The translations under genes were made by a program, and so were the position numbers. A DNA stretch of 64,000 nt. Source: Brachymonas denitrificans. GTDB lineage: Bacteria > Pseudomonadota > Gammaproteobacteria > Burkholderiales > Burkholderiaceae_C. The stretch lies in the NCBI RefSeq assembly GCF_907163135.1, contig NZ_CAJQUA010000001.1, positions 77,001 to 141,000 of the forward strand, written 5' to 3'. The notes below the pieces were generated by a model, which was given only the letters and a program-made list of their open reading frames with translations, was not told where the DNA came from and searched no databases. Positions 1-8,680 of the stretch are shown here, piece after piece. Each line of letters opens with the position of its first letter. Position 1 is the first letter of the stretch.

Positions 1-1
1 G

Positions 2-298
2 GCGCAGGCCTTGATGGTGGGGCGCGAGGATGAGGACCCGCAGCGCTGCTGCCCCGGCAACCGACCCAGCACATTCCTGCTGCTGGAGGCGCTCACACCG
101 CGCACGCTCGGGGCGCTGCTGGCACTGTACGAGCATCGCGTGTTCGTGGCCGGAGCGGTGTGGAACATCAACAGTTTCGACCAGTTCGGCGTGGAGCTGG
201 GCAAGCAGCTGGCCGAGGACATCGTGCCGCGGCTGGAGTCGGGCGATGTGCGGGGGCTGGATCCCTCCACGGCGGATTTGTTGCAACGCTTGCGCTGA
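2..298 (+). CDS. pgi: Glucose-6-phosphate isomerase, C-terminal part (5' end outside window)
   Basis: Only the last 98 or so codons are present. The reading frame is open at the left edge. The family signatures [21 protein letters not shown] and [16 protein letters not shown] are all visible, the last being the conserved C-terminal block with the active-site lysine of the family. The enzyme interconverts glucose-6-phosphate and fructose-6-phosphate in the cytoplasm. The linker between MVGRE and PGNRPS is shorter than in most homologues I know. The gene converges on hsp20, with a terminator-like hairpin between them. The family call is firm; the overall gene length cannot be judged. Confidence 0.95.
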   Translation, partial: AQALMVGREDEDPQRCCPGNRPSTFLLLEALTPRTLGALLALYEHRVFVAGAVWNINSFDQFGVELGKQLAEDIVPRLESGDVRGLDPSTADLLQRLR

Positions 299-342
299 GC
301 CCGCCGACGCCGAGCCAAGAGCTGGCGCCCTGCCGCACGAAA

Positions 343-363
343 ATGCCCGCACGAGGCGGGCAT
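343..363 (-). terminator. Terminator-like hairpin between pgi and hsp20
   Basis: An 8-bp perfect inverted repeat (ATGCCCGC / GCGGGCAT) with a 5-nt loop. Read on the minus strand, the stem runs straight into a short T tract, as expected for the end of the hsp20 transcript. Pgi transcripts arriving from the other side would meet the same stem but no real T tract. Confidence 0.6.
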
Positions 364-403
364 GGAAAGGGGCGCCGGCAGCCCCTCGCCTTGCGGGCGC
401 TGC

Positions 404-832
404 TTACTCCACGGTCAGGCGCTGCGGCGCATTGCTGACTTTCTTGGGCAGCGTCAGGCACAGCACGCCATTGTCGTATCTGGCCTTGGCGTTGGCTTCA
501 TCGATGTCGGCCGGCAGCTGGAAGCTGCGCGACACCTCGCCGTGATAGCGTTCGGTGCGCAGCACTTTCTCACCTTCGGTCTGGCGGTCTTCCTGGCGGA
601 TTTCGGCGCGCAGCGTGACAATGCTGCCTTCGACCGAGACGTGGATATCCTCCTTGCTCACGCCGGGCATTTCGGCCTGCACGGTGAACTCCTTGTCGGT
701 TTCCTTCACGTCGATGCGGATCTGCGAGGCAGAGGGCAGCGGGTCGCCATGCAGCGGCTTGATGAAGAAGCCGGGGGCCACGTCCTTGAAGAAGTCATCA
801 AACAAACTGCCACGGGTCATCAGGGAACTCAT
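404..832 (-). CDS. Hsp20/alpha-crystallin family small heat shock protein
   Basis: 142 aa, typical for bacterial small heat shock proteins. ATP-independent chaperones of this family hold unfolding proteins in the cytoplasm. The alpha-crystallin domain spans roughly residues 35-135 (IRIDVKETDKEFTVQAEMPG at the start, then GEVSRSFQLP and the family signature NGVLCLTLPK). A short C-terminal tail follows, without a clear I-x-I anchoring motif. The start is set by AAGGAGAGA six bases upstream of the ATG. That ribosome binding site lies inside a predicted U-rich hairpin, and a CTTGAAA element lies further upstream, both fitting heat control. It is a single-gene transcript by context. Confidence 0.95.
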   Translation of the reverse strand: MSSLMTRGSLFDDFFKDVAPGFFIKPLHGDPLPSASQIRIDVKETDKEFTVQAEMPGVSKEDIHVSVEGSIVTLRAEIRQEDRQTEGEKVLRTERYHGEVSRSFQLPADIDEANAKARYDNGVLCLTLPKKVSNAPQRLTVE

Positions 833-835
833 GGG

Positions 836-853
836 ATCTCTCCTTGGAAAAAT
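836..853 (-). promoter_or_regulatory. Candidate fourU-like RNA thermometer over the hsp20 Shine-Dalgarno
   Basis: On the minus strand the leader reads AUUUUUC-CAAG-GAGAGAU. The arms form seven consecutive pairs (two of them G-U) closed by a tetraloop, and the 3' arm plus loop is the Shine-Dalgarno AAGGAGA, three bases before the ATG. Weak U-rich stems masking the SD are the hallmark of fourU thermometers, which are common ahead of hsp20 genes. The pairing is seen in the sequence; temperature control is inferred. Confidence 0.55.
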
Positions 854-868
854 GCATGAATAACAATT

Positions 869-880
869 GTTGCCGGCAAC
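869..880. repeat. 12-bp perfect palindrome in the hsp20 leader
   Basis: GTTGCCGGCAAC is a perfect palindrome in otherwise AT-rich DNA between hsp20 and the TOPRIM gene. It could be a protein-binding operator or part of the leader RNA fold. No regulator is known to me for this exact site. Confidence 0.4.
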
Positions 881-915
881 GTTGGATATTACTAAATTAA
901 GATTTTTGTTGGGAA

Positions 916-922
916 TTTCAAG
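916..922 (-). promoter_or_regulatory. Sigma32-like -35 element for hsp20
   Basis: The minus strand carries an exact CTTGAAA, the consensus -35 core for the heat-shock sigma factor, 84 bases before the hsp20 start. The expected downstream CCCATnT is represented only weakly (CTTAATT after 14 bases), so the promoter call is tentative. Confidence 0.4.
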
Positions 923-941
923 CGTCCGAAGGGGTATCGAA

Positions 942-1649
942 ATGTACCCGTGGCGACAGGAGAAGGGGATGGGGTATTACCGCGGGCAGGCGTCCGCCAT
1001 GCTGCTGGACAGCCAGCAGCACGGGCCGGAAGCGGAGCTATTGCTGGTGGAGGGCGAATCGGCGGCGCAGTCGGTGGCGGCGGTGCGGCAGTCCTTGCGG
1101 CAGGCGGTGCTGCCCTTGCAGGGCAAGCCGCTCAACGCCTGGCGCGCGTCAGAGCGCAAGGTGGCGGAAAGTCCGCTGTTTGGCCAGCTGGCACAGGCGC
1201 TGGGCTTGTCCGGGGCGACGGCGCATGCGGGCGGGGACGTCTTGCCGGACTTGCGTTTTGCCAGGCTGGTGCTGCTGTTCGATCCCGATGCGGACGGCAT
1301 CCACATTGGTGCGCTGGTGCTGCTGTATCTGCAGCGCTGGCTGCCGCAATTGCTGCGCGAGGAGCGGGTCTGGATGGTGCGCCCGCCGCTGGGCGCCGTG
1401 CGCTGGACCGATGGCGAGACCGGCGAAATCCTGCTGCAGCAGGCCTATACACAGCCTCAGCTGCCGCTATTGCGCCAGCAGGCGCTGGAGAGCGGGGGGC
1501 TTGACGTGCAGCAATTCGTCTATCGCGGGCTGGGCAGCCTGCCGCAGCAGGTGCTGTTCGACACCTGCGTGCAGGCGGGGACACGTCATGCGCATGTGGT
1601 GCGCGAGACGGATTTGCGCACGGTGATTGAGGTGTTTGGCGGCGTTTGA
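942..1649 (+). CDS. Stand-alone GyrB/ParE-type TOPRIM protein lacking the ATPase domain
   Basis: About 235 aa. The protein aligns by eye with the TOPRIM domain and C-terminal tail of type IIA topoisomerase B subunits. VEGESA (catalytic-type Glu37) matches VEGDSA of GyrB; AVLPLQGKPLNA matches AILPLKGKILNV; FDPDADGIHI (Asp114, 116, 118) matches TDADVDGSHI; and VYRGLGSLPQQVLFDT matches RYKGLGEMNPEQLWET. The GHKL ATPase and transducer domains (about 390 residues in GyrB) are absent, and the AT-rich upstream DNA shows no remnant of them. Two starts are possible: 942 (GAAGGGG upstream) or 969 (AGGAG six bases upstream, 226 aa). The metal-binding acids are intact, so a nicking or cleaving activity is possible, but the partner and role are unknown. 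Confidence 0.8.
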   Translation: MYPWRQEKGMGYYRGQASAMLLDSQQHGPEAELLLVEGESAAQSVAAVRQSLRQAVLPLQGKPLNAWRASERKVAESPLFGQLAQALGLSGATAHAGGDVLPDLRFARLVLLFDPDADGIHIGALVLLYLQRWLPQLLREERVWMVRPPLGAVRWTDGETGEILLQQAYTQPQLPLLRQQALESGGLDVQQFVYRGLGSLPQQVLFDTCVQAGTRHAHVVRETDLRTVIEVFGGV

Positions 1650-1742
1650 GAACTGCCGTCTGGATGGCGGAGGCGGTGCAGGGCGGGAATTCCGGAAGCG
1701 CTTGAAGAAACGGGTGCGCTTTTCCGTGCGGTAGAAAGCCCG

Positions 1743-2219
1743 TCAGCGCTCGGCGTACGGGTCATCGAGGCCCAGACCCGCCAGAATCGCAATCTCTTGC
1801 GCCTCCATCGCCTCGGCCTCTTCCTCGCCGGTTTCATGGTCCCAGCCCTGGGCATGCAGCGTGCCGTGCACCAGCAGGTGGGCGTAGTGCTCGGCCAGTG
1901 CCTTGCCGAGTTCTTCGGCCTCGCGTGCCACCACCGGCGCGCACAGCACCAGATCGGCCATCACCACCGGCGCGCTGCTGTAGTCGAAGGTAAGCACATT
2001 GGTGGCGTAGTCCTTCTGGCGGTAGTCGCGGTTGAGTGCCTGGCCTTCTTCGGTATCGACGATGCGCACGGTGATTTCGGCGTGTTGCACTTCTTCGCCC
2101 AGCGCATGGCGGATCCAGCGTGCCACCTTGTGTCGCGGCAGCGCAGCGCGGTGTTCTGCCGCTTCGGCGAAGCGGGCGAACTGCAGCGACAGGGACAGGG
2201 GCGGCAAGGGAGCGGGCAT
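1743..2219 (-). CDS. ybeY: Endoribonuclease YbeY
   Basis: 158 aa with the zinc-binding signature [11 protein letters not shown] (His118, His122, His128), which defines the family. YbeY acts in 16S rRNA 3'-end maturation and ribosome quality control. The start at MPAPLPPL is chosen because the frame upstream runs into phoH on the same strand and the family begins shortly before the beta-sheet region. No strong Shine-Dalgarno is visible, which fits translation as the second gene of a phoH-ybeY unit (49-nt gap). A central TNVLTFDY block is also family-typical. Confidence 0.95.
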   Translation of the reverse strand: MPAPLPPLSLSLQFARFAEAAEHRAALPRHKVARWIRHALGEEVQHAEITVRIVDTEEGQALNRDYRQKDYATNVLTFDYSSAPVVMADLVLCAPVVAREAEELGKALAEHYAHLLVHGTLHAQGWDHETGEEEAEAMEAQEIAILAGLGLDDPYAER

Positions 2220-2268
2220 GGTGAGGCTCGGACAGTGGGTGGCGGAAGGGCAGGACGGTGCCAGCGTG

Positions 2269-3225
2269 TCAGGCCGCGTCGCGGGAGCGGCGCGTGGCCG
2301 AGCTGGCGGCATCGTAGGCATCGACGATGCGCGCCACCAGCGGATGGCGCACCACGTCGGCGCTGGTAAAGCGCACATGCGAGATGCCTTCCACGCGCTT
2401 GAGGATGCGCTCGGCTTCGACCAGGCCGCTGGTCTGGCCCTTGGGCAGATCGATCTGGCTGATGTCGCCGGTAACCACCGCCTTGCTGCCGAAGCCGATG
2501 CGGGTGAGGAACATCTTCATCTGCTCGGGCGTGGTGTTCTGCGCCTCGTCCAGGATGATGAAGGCGTTGTTCAGGCTGCGGCCGCGCATGAAGGCGAGCG
2601 GGGCGATTTCCAGCGCGTTGCGCTCGAAGGATTTCTGTACCTTGTCGTAGCCCATCAACTCGTAGAGGGCGTCGTACAGCGGGCGCAGGTAGGGATCGAC
2701 TTTCTGCACCATGTCGCCAGGCAGAAAGCCCAGGCGCTCGCCCGCCTCGACCGCAGGGCGTGTCAGCACGATACGCTGCACGGCACCCCGCTCCAGCGCA
2801 TCGACGGCACAGGCGACGGCCAGGTAAGTCTTGCCCGTGCCAGCGGGGCCGATGCCGAAGGTGATGTCATTGGCGGCAATCGCCTGCAGATACACGCCTT
2901 GCGTGGCGGTGCGCGCGCGCAGGTCGCTGCGGCGGGTGGCGAGCTGGGCGTCTTCGGTGGGCAGGGGCTCGTTGCCGTCGCCGGCCAGCATCAGTTGCAC
3001 GGTAGAAGGGCTGATGGGGCGCGCAGCCTGTTCGTACAGCGCCTGCAGCACTTCCATGGCGCGGTTCGCCTTGGCCTTGGGGCCGTCCACCTTGAACTGC
3101 TCGTGGCGGTGCGCGATTTTCACCCCCAGGGCCTGTTCGATGGTGCGCAGGTGTTCGTCCAGCGCGCCGCACAGGTGCGACAGGCGGCTGTTGTTGAGGG
3201 GGGTGAAGGAGTGGCGCAGGATCAC
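2269..3225 (-). CDS. PhoH-like ATPase
   Basis: 318 aa. The Walker A motif GPAGTGKT lies at residues 126-133 and the Walker B region [11 protein letters not shown] near 215, followed by the conserved [10 protein letters not shown]. The N-terminal part (to about residue 110) is the helical region usual for proteobacterial PhoH/YbeZ. The start is a GTG at [12 protein letters not shown]; any earlier start would be antisense to ruvA. It is transcribed away from ruvA, with only 48 bp between the two starts, and sits ahead of ybeY, a pairing seen in most proteobacteria. The molecular role is probably in RNA metabolism with YbeY; despite the name, a phosphate role is not shown. Confidence 0.95.
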   Translation of the reverse strand: MILRHSFTPLNNSRLSHLCGALDEHLRTIEQALGVKIAHRHEQFKVDGPKAKANRAMEVLQALYEQAARPISPSTVQLMLAGDGNEPLPTEDAQLATRRSDLRARTATQGVYLQAIAANDITFGIGPAGTGKTYLAVACAVDALERGAVQRIVLTRPAVEAGERLGFLPGDMVQKVDPYLRPLYDALYELMGYDKVQKSFERNALEIAPLAFMRGRSLNNAFIILDEAQNTTPEQMKMFLTRIGFGSKAVVTGDISQIDLPKGQTSGLVEAERILKRVEGISHVRFTSADVVRHPLVARIVDAYDAASSATRRSRDAA

Positions 3226-3273
3226 GGGGCGATAATCAGGGCTTGTTGAAGTGACTGCAAACAAGGATACCCC

Positions 3274-3855
3274 ATGATCGGCAAGCTGACCGGCACCCTG
3301 CTCGAAAAATCTCCCCCGCAAGTGCTGGTGGATTGCCATGGTGTCGGCTACGAGGTGGATGTGCCGATGAGCACCTTCTACAACCTGCCGGCCATCGGTG
3401 AGAAGGTCAGCCTGCTCACGCATTTCGTGGTGCGCGAGGATGCGCAGCTGCTGTTCGGTTTTGGCAGCGCGGAGGAGCGCAACGCCTTCCGGCAACTGCT
3501 GAAGATCACCGGGGTAGGGGCGCGTACCGCGCTGTCCATCCTGTCGGGGCTGAGCGTGGCCGATCTGGCGCAGGCGGTGACGGCGCAGGAAGCAGGGCGG
3601 CTGGTGAAGGTGCCCGGCATCGGCAAGAAGACCGCCGAGCGCCTGCTGCTGGAGCTCAAGGGCAAGCTGGGCGCCGAATTGCCTGCTGTGGCAGGCGCGA
3701 GCAGCGTGCAAAACGAGACTCAGCTCGATATTTTGCAGGCGCTGGTGGCGCTGGGCTACAGCGACAAGGAAGCGCAGCTGGCGCTGAAGGCGCTGCCTCC
3801 CGATGTGGGGGTGAGCGAGGGCATCAAGCTGGCGCTGAAGGCGCTGGCGCGCTGA
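3274..3855 (+). CDS. ruvA: Holliday junction branch migration protein RuvA
   Basis: 193 aa, normal length. Starts [12 protein letters not shown]; two helix-hairpin-helix motifs are visible ([16 protein letters not shown] and [16 protein letters not shown]), and the C-terminal RuvB-binding helical domain follows ([14 protein letters not shown]). RuvA tetramers hold four-way DNA junctions and load the RuvB motor. Here ruvB is not the next gene: it lies 3.6 kb downstream, beyond two genes on the opposite strand. AAGGA eight bases upstream supports the start. No LexA box is visible in the short divergent promoter region shared with phoH. Confidence 0.97.
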   Translation: MIGKLTGTLLEKSPPQVLVDCHGVGYEVDVPMSTFYNLPAIGEKVSLLTHFVVREDAQLLFGFGSAEERNAFRQLLKITGVGARTALSILSGLSVADLAQAVTAQEAGRLVKVPGIGKKTAERLLLELKGKLGAELPAVAGASSVQNETQLDILQALVALGYSDKEAQLALKALPPDVGVSEGIKLALKALAR

Positions 3856-3987
3856 GGGCGTTCAATCATTCAGTGTCGCCGTGCGGGTTGCGAGTCGGCC
3901 AGCGCCTGACTGCAGAAGGTGTCTTGCGAGGGGTGGAGAGGCCTCCTCCTGGCAGGCAGCACGGGCGCAGAAGTGCCTGCCCTGCCC

Positions 3988-5397
3988 TCAGAACGCCCCG
4001 AACATCGTCCCCAGCGAAATCACCGAAATCAGCGCCAGCATCGGAATGCCCACCGTCACCATCGCCATGTTGAGGTAGGCTTGCTTGTGCGTCAGTCCGC
4101 AGATGGCGAGCAGGGTGATCACGGCGCCGGAGTGCGGCAGGGTGTCGAAGCCGCCGGCGGCGATGGTGGCCACGCGGTGCAGCAATTCCGGTGAGATGCC
4201 AGCTTCCGTTGCCATGCGCAGGTAGTCGGCGCCCAGCGCCTGCAACGCAATGCTCATGCCGCCCGAGCTCGAACCGGTGATGCCGGCCAGCACGTTCATG
4301 GCCACGGCTTCGGAAATCAGCGGATTGCCGGGCGAGACGTTCAGCACCGCATCGCGAATCAGCGCAAAGCCGGCCATGCTGGCGATGACGGCGCCGTAGC
4401 CCACTTCGGAAGCGGTGTTGAAGATCGGCAGCATGGAGCCCAGCGTGCCCTTGTTGATGCTGTGCTTGAGGTTGGACCAGTGGGACCAGCGTGTCACGAT
4501 CAGCACCAGCGAGGACACCAGCAGCGCCACGATGATGGCCCACATGCCGCTTTGCTTGGCCGCGTCCACTTTCGGGAAGCGCTCACCCAGAAAGCCGAAA
4601 TCCATGCCCTTGAACACGCCGAAGGTGAGCAGGGCGTTGATGCCGATCACCAGCACCAGCGGCAGCACGGCCAGCGGCAGCGGGATGGAACGGCCCAGTT
4701 CGTGCAGGTCCACGCCCTCGACGGCAGCCTGCAGTTCCAGGCGCGGGTCGTCTTCTCCGTAGCCTTCGCCAGTGCGGCGGGCTGCGGCAGCGCGCGAGTT
4801 GATCCAGAACAGGCCCAGCACCAGCATGATCAGGCCGGCGATGATGCCCAGACCGGGAGCGGCAAAGGTGTGTGTGCCGAAGAAGGGAATCGGGATCGCA
4901 TTCTGGATGGCGGGCGTGCCCGGCAGCGCCGTCATGGTGAAGGTGAAGGAGCCCAGCGCGATGGAGGCGGGGATTAGGCGCTTGGGAATGTTCGATTCGC
5001 GGAACAGCGATTTGGCGATAGGGTAGATCGCGAATGCCACCACGAACAGCGACACGCCGCCATAGGTGAGCACGGCGCAGGCGATGACGACAGTGGCAAT
5101 CGCATGGCGGGCGCCGAGGCGGCGCATCAGCCATTGCGCAATGGCATTGGCAGCGCCCGAATCGGCCATCAGCTGCCCGAACAGCGCGCCCAGCAGGAAC
5201 AGCGGGAAGAAGTTGAGGATGTAGCGGCCCAGCGCACCCATGAAGGTGTCGGTGTAGATGGGCAGCATGAAGCCGATATCGCCCGAGAGCAGCACGGCCA
5301 GGGCAGCCATCAGCGGGGCCAGGATCAGCACCGAGATGCCGCGGTAGGCGAAAAAGATCAGCAGGACGAGGGAAAGAATGATGGCCAGTGTGCTCAC
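3988..5397 (-). CDS. GntP-family permease
   Basis: 469 aa, strongly hydrophobic with about 12-14 membrane segments. The region FFPLFLLGALFGQLM and the block TALPGTPAIQNAIP fit the GntP/CitMHS-type carboxylate-H+ symporters, as does the C-terminal ITGSSSGGMSIAL...HSGAVITLLAICG. A soluble loop with charged residues (about 235-265) separates two hydrophobic halves. The GTG start is set by AAGGAGA about eight bases upstream. Substrate is not readable from sequence: gluconate, a hydroxy acid such as D-hydroxybutyrate, or another small carboxylate. No catabolic gene lies beside it. Confidence 0.85.
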   Translation of the reverse strand: MSTLAIILSLVLLIFFAYRGISVLILAPLMAALAVLLSGDIGFMLPIYTDTFMGALGRYILNFFPLFLLGALFGQLMADSGAANAIAQWLMRRLGARHAIATVVIACAVLTYGGVSLFVVAFAIYPIAKSLFRESNIPKRLIPASIALGSFTFTMTALPGTPAIQNAIPIPFFGTHTFAAPGLGIIAGLIMLVLGLFWINSRAAAARRTGEGYGEDDPRLELQAAVEGVDLHELGRSIPLPLAVLPLVLVIGINALLTFGVFKGMDFGFLGERFPKVDAAKQSGMWAIIVALLVSSLVLIVTRWSHWSNLKHSINKGTLGSMLPIFNTASEVGYGAVIASMAGFALIRDAVLNVSPGNPLISEAVAMNVLAGITGSSSGGMSIALQALGADYLRMATEAGISPELLHRVATIAAGGFDTLPHSGAVITLLAICGLTHKQAYLNMAMVTVGIPMLALISVISLGTMFGAF

Positions 5398-5662
5398 CGC
5401 GGGTGTCTCCTTGGGTGTTGTTGGCGGCGTCGGGGCTGACGGCCGCGTACGAACAGGCCGGAGCCTTCGGCCTTCGGATTGCAGAAGGCCGGTGCCGGCC
5501 GTAAAGGGGGCGAGCTTAGCGGGGGAATGTGAAGGCAACCTGCGGATGGGCTGCCATTGCAAAAATGATCAATCCTGATGGGGAAATTTCAAAACGAGCG
5601 GCAATGCCCTGCCGCCGCGAAATTCCCGCGCAGAAAGCACGAACGAAGTGTCGCGTGCGTGT
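5398..5662. other. Intergenic region between the permease and the glycosyltransferase
   Basis: 265 bp upstream of the permease gene and downstream of the glycosyltransferase gene (both minus strand). It holds repeated GGCC/CTTCGG-rich segments capable of small hairpins around 5455-5505, but no open frame or promoter that I can support. Confidence 0.4.
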
Positions 5663-7306
5663 TTATGGGGCGCGGCTGCAAGCCAGCCGGTCAAGGGCTT
5701 CCTTGCCTTGCAGCAGCCAGAGCGCATCGTCGCCCTGACGCGAAGGGTGCTGCCAGGCAGGGGGCTGGGTGCGCAGGAAGGGGTGGCGCTGCAGCGTGTC
5801 GCTGCCCGTATCCGCCCAGATCCAGACGCGCCGCGTCTGCAGCGTCCGGCACAGGCGGTCGTGCAGTTCCGGGGGGCGGATGAACAAGGTGGCTTCGCTC
5901 GGCGTGTCGAACCGGCCGGCCTCGAGCAGTTCCTTGCGCCAGTTGTCATGGCGCAGCAGTTCCGGATCATCCCAAGCGCTGACAACCCACATCGGCCGGT
6001 CCGTATCCAGGTAGAAGGGCAGGTCGTATTCATACTCATCGAGCATGACGATCTCGTCAGAAGCCTGCATCTGTTGCCGCAGCAGCGGCACGGCGCTGCG
6101 CGAAGACTCGGACTGGTAGCGTGCGGCTGCGCCGATGCCGACCACGCACAGCAGGGCCGCGAGCAGCAGCAACGTCGACGGCAAGCGCTGACGCGATTGC
6201 GGGTGCGCCTGCACCCATGCCTGCGCCCAGCCACTCAGCAGCATGGCCCAGGCCGGCAGCACTGGCAGGATATAGCCGGCGAGCTTGGATTTGGGCAGCG
6301 AAAAGAACACCATGATCACCACCAGCCAGACCCAGGCCAGGCGCTGTAGCGATGCCGCACTGCCCAGTGGTCTGGCAGGAGCCAGCCAGCTTCGCCAGTC
6401 TCCTGGTGCCGGCTTGCGCAGCCACGCTGCGCGCAGGCCGGCAAACAGCCAGAGCGACCACGGCAGTGTCAGCCCGAACAGCACCACCGGATAGAACCAC
6501 GCGCCGTGCTGGTTGTTGAAGCCGGTTTCCGCAAAGCGCTGGAAATGCTGGTAGACGAAGAAATAATGCAGAAAGCCGGGATAGCGCTGGTCCATCAGGA
6601 TGAACCACGGCATGCCGACTGTCAGCAGGGTGAGCATGCCCGGCAGCGACAGCAGGCGCCACAACCCGATCCAGTGACGCTGCCAGGCCAGCCAGATCAC
6701 CAGCACGGCGCCCGGCAGCACGATGCCGATCAATCCCTTGGCGAGCAGGCCCAGAGCAGCCAGCAGATAGGCGAACAGGACCCAGGGCCGCCAGGGCTGG
6801 CCCTGCCGCGCCTGCAGCACGGCATGCGCTGCGGCCAGAATGGTGCTGCTGATCAGGCCGGCTACCAGCATGTCCAGGTTGGCATACTGGGCGCCGCCGA
6901 AGAAGAAGGGCATGGTGGCCAGCACGGACAGCGCCCAGCCGGCCTGGCGTACAGTGGCATGGCTCCGCAGGAAAAGATACAGCCCCATGCCCATCAGCCA
7001 GGCGCCCAGCATGGACGCCATGCGCGCCACCCAGGGATCGGCGCCGAACAGCTTGAGCGCAGCGGCATTGATCCAGTAAAACAGCGGCGGCTTGTGGAAG
7101 AACGGCAGGCCGTTGAGCAGTGGCACCGCCCAGTGGCCGCTGATCGCCATTTCCAGCGAGATGCTGGCGTAGCGCCCTTCGTCCGGCATGGCCAGCGGGC
7201 GCCATGCGGCGGTGCAGAGCAGCCATGCGGCGAGCAGGAATGCGGGCCACAGGACGGGATGACGAGCCAGCGACTGGCGCCAGAAGGTGGGTGAAGGGAA
7301 CTGCAT
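5663..7306 (-). CDS. ArnT-like GT83/PMT-family membrane glycosyltransferase
   Basis: 547 aa with about 12 membrane segments and a periplasmic C-terminal part from about residue 400. The first periplasmic loop carries MPDEGRYASISLEMAISGHW and GLPFFHKPPLFYW, matching the DEARY...W and FxKPPLxYW motifs of ArnT and related lipid-phosphate-sugar transferases. ArnT moves 4-amino-arabinose from undecaprenyl phosphate to lipid A. No arnBCAD genes occur in the window, so the donor sugar is uncertain and this may be an orphan family member. The start at MQFPSPTFW is favoured, but an ATG ten codons earlier (7336) is also possible; neither has a clear ribosome binding site. Confidence 0.85.
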   Translation of the reverse strand: MQFPSPTFWRQSLARHPVLWPAFLLAAWLLCTAAWRPLAMPDEGRYASISLEMAISGHWAVPLLNGLPFFHKPPLFYWINAAALKLFGADPWVARMASMLGAWLMGMGLYLFLRSHATVRQAGWALSVLATMPFFFGGAQYANLDMLVAGLISSTILAAAHAVLQARQGQPWRPWVLFAYLLAALGLLAKGLIGIVLPGAVLVIWLAWQRHWIGLWRLLSLPGMLTLLTVGMPWFILMDQRYPGFLHYFFVYQHFQRFAETGFNNQHGAWFYPVVLFGLTLPWSLWLFAGLRAAWLRKPAPGDWRSWLAPARPLGSAASLQRLAWVWLVVIMVFFSLPKSKLAGYILPVLPAWAMLLSGWAQAWVQAHPQSRQRLPSTLLLLAALLCVVGIGAAARYQSESSRSAVPLLRQQMQASDEIVMLDEYEYDLPFYLDTDRPMWVVSAWDDPELLRHDNWRKELLEAGRFDTPSEATLFIRPPELHDRLCRTLQTRRVWIWADTGSDTLQRHPFLRTQPPAWQHPSRQGDDALWLLQGKEALDRLACSRAP

Positions 7307-7453
7307 GCAAAGGCACCGGAAAAGCCTCCGCGCCATGCAGAGACCAAGGGCGCATCGTAAGCGCGGGCACGGGCGGCTGGCTGAGGGATTTCTTAAGACT
7401 GAATGGTATGCCCTGCCTGGGGCACAATAGCTGCTTGCCGTATTACATCTGCC

Positions 7454-8536
7454 ATGGCCATCCATACCGACAATCTCTCTGCAACCCCCATGCCCGAGCC
7501 GGCGCGCCGCGTAGTGTCGCCTGCGCCTGCCTCGCCCAACGAGGAGGCGCTGGAGCGTGCGCTGCGTCCCAAGCTGCTGGATGAATACGTCGGCCAGATG
7601 AAGGTGCGCGAACAGCTGGAAATCTTCATCGGCGCAGCGAAGAAGCGCGGCGAGGCGCTCGACCATGTGCTGCTGTTCGGCCCGCCAGGCCTGGGCAAGA
7701 CCACGCTCAGCCACATCATCGCGCATGAGCTCGGCGTGAACCTGCGCCAGACCAGCGGCCCGGTGCTCGAAAAACCCAAGGATCTGGCCGCGCTGCTCAC
7801 CAACCTCGAGCCGAACGACGTGCTGTTCATCGACGAGATCCACCGCCTGACGCCCGTGGTCGAGGAAATCCTCTACCCGGCGCTGGAGGATTACCAGATC
7901 GACATCATGATCGGCGAAGGTCCGGCCGCGCGCAGCATCAAGCTGGACCTGCAGCCCTTCACGCTGGTCGGTGCCACCACGCGCGCCGGCATGCTGACCA
8001 ACCCGCTGCGCGACCGTTTCGGCATCGTCTCGCGGCTGGAGTTCTACACGCCGGAGGAGCTGGCCAGCATCGTGCGCCGCAGCGCCGGTCTGCTGGGCGC
8101 ACCGGCGGATCCCGAGGGTGCCTTCGAGATCGCCCGCCGCAGCCGCGGCACGCCGCGTATTGCCAACCGGCTGCTGCGCCGCGTGCGCGACTATGCCGAC
8201 GTGAAGGGCGATGGCCGCATCACGCTGGACATGGCGCAGCGCGCCCTCTCCATGCTCGATGTGGACCCGCAGGGCTTCGACGTGATGGACCGCAAGCTGC
8301 TCGAGGCCGTGGTGCACCGCTTCGACGGCGGCCCGGTGGGGCTGGACAACATCGCCGCCAGCATCGGCGAGGAGCGCGACACCATCGAGGACGTGATCGA
8401 GCCCTACCTGATCCAGCAGGGCTTTCTGCAGCGCACGCCGCGCGGGCGCATTGCCACCATGGCGGCATACCGCCATCTGGGCGTGGCCGCGCCGCAGGCG
8501 GCAGAAGGGCTGTTTCCTGCGGGCGAGGCCGGCTGA
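7454..8536 (+). CDS. ruvB: Holliday junction branch migration DNA helicase RuvB
   Basis: 360 aa. AAA+ motor with Walker [10 protein letters not shown] (residues 76-84), Walker [11 protein letters not shown], sensor 1 [17 protein letters not shown], and the C-terminal winged-helix DNA-binding part ([13 protein letters not shown]). It drives branch migration of Holliday junctions with RuvA. The N-terminal 25 residues before [12 protein letters not shown] are variable and proline-rich. The ATG is chosen because it precedes this variable tail closely; a longer form in the same frame lacks support. The gene is separated from ruvA by two minus-strand genes. Confidence 0.97.
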   Translation: MAIHTDNLSATPMPEPARRVVSPAPASPNEEALERALRPKLLDEYVGQMKVREQLEIFIGAAKKRGEALDHVLLFGPPGLGKTTLSHIIAHELGVNLRQTSGPVLEKPKDLAALLTNLEPNDVLFIDEIHRLTPVVEEILYPALEDYQIDIMIGEGPAARSIKLDLQPFTLVGATTRAGMLTNPLRDRFGIVSRLEFYTPEELASIVRRSAGLLGAPADPEGAFEIARRSRGTPRIANRLLRRVRDYADVKGDGRITLDMAQRALSMLDVDPQGFDVMDRKLLEAVVHRFDGGPVGLDNIAASIGEERDTIEDVIEPYLIQQGFLQRTPRGRIATMAAYRHLGVAAPQAAEGLFPAGEAG

Positions 8537-8680
8537 AAGCGCCTCAGGATTGGTGTCTGACTGGCAAGTCTGCGCATGCCGGGTAGCCCGGCGAGCGCGC
8601 GCCCTCGCGTTTCCGCTCCTCTCCTACAACCAGCGGCATCCGGGGCTTTCCATAATGGATCGCCAACAGGGAGCCACACC

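Noticed and set aside
3226-3711. An N-terminal extension of PhoH beyond its GTG start.
   Set aside because: It is antisense to ruvA and has none of the PhoH sequence; family proteins start at MILRH.
7307-8476. A long N-terminal extension of the ArnT-like protein.
   Set aside because: It is antisense to ruvB. The conserved protein starts at or near 7306.
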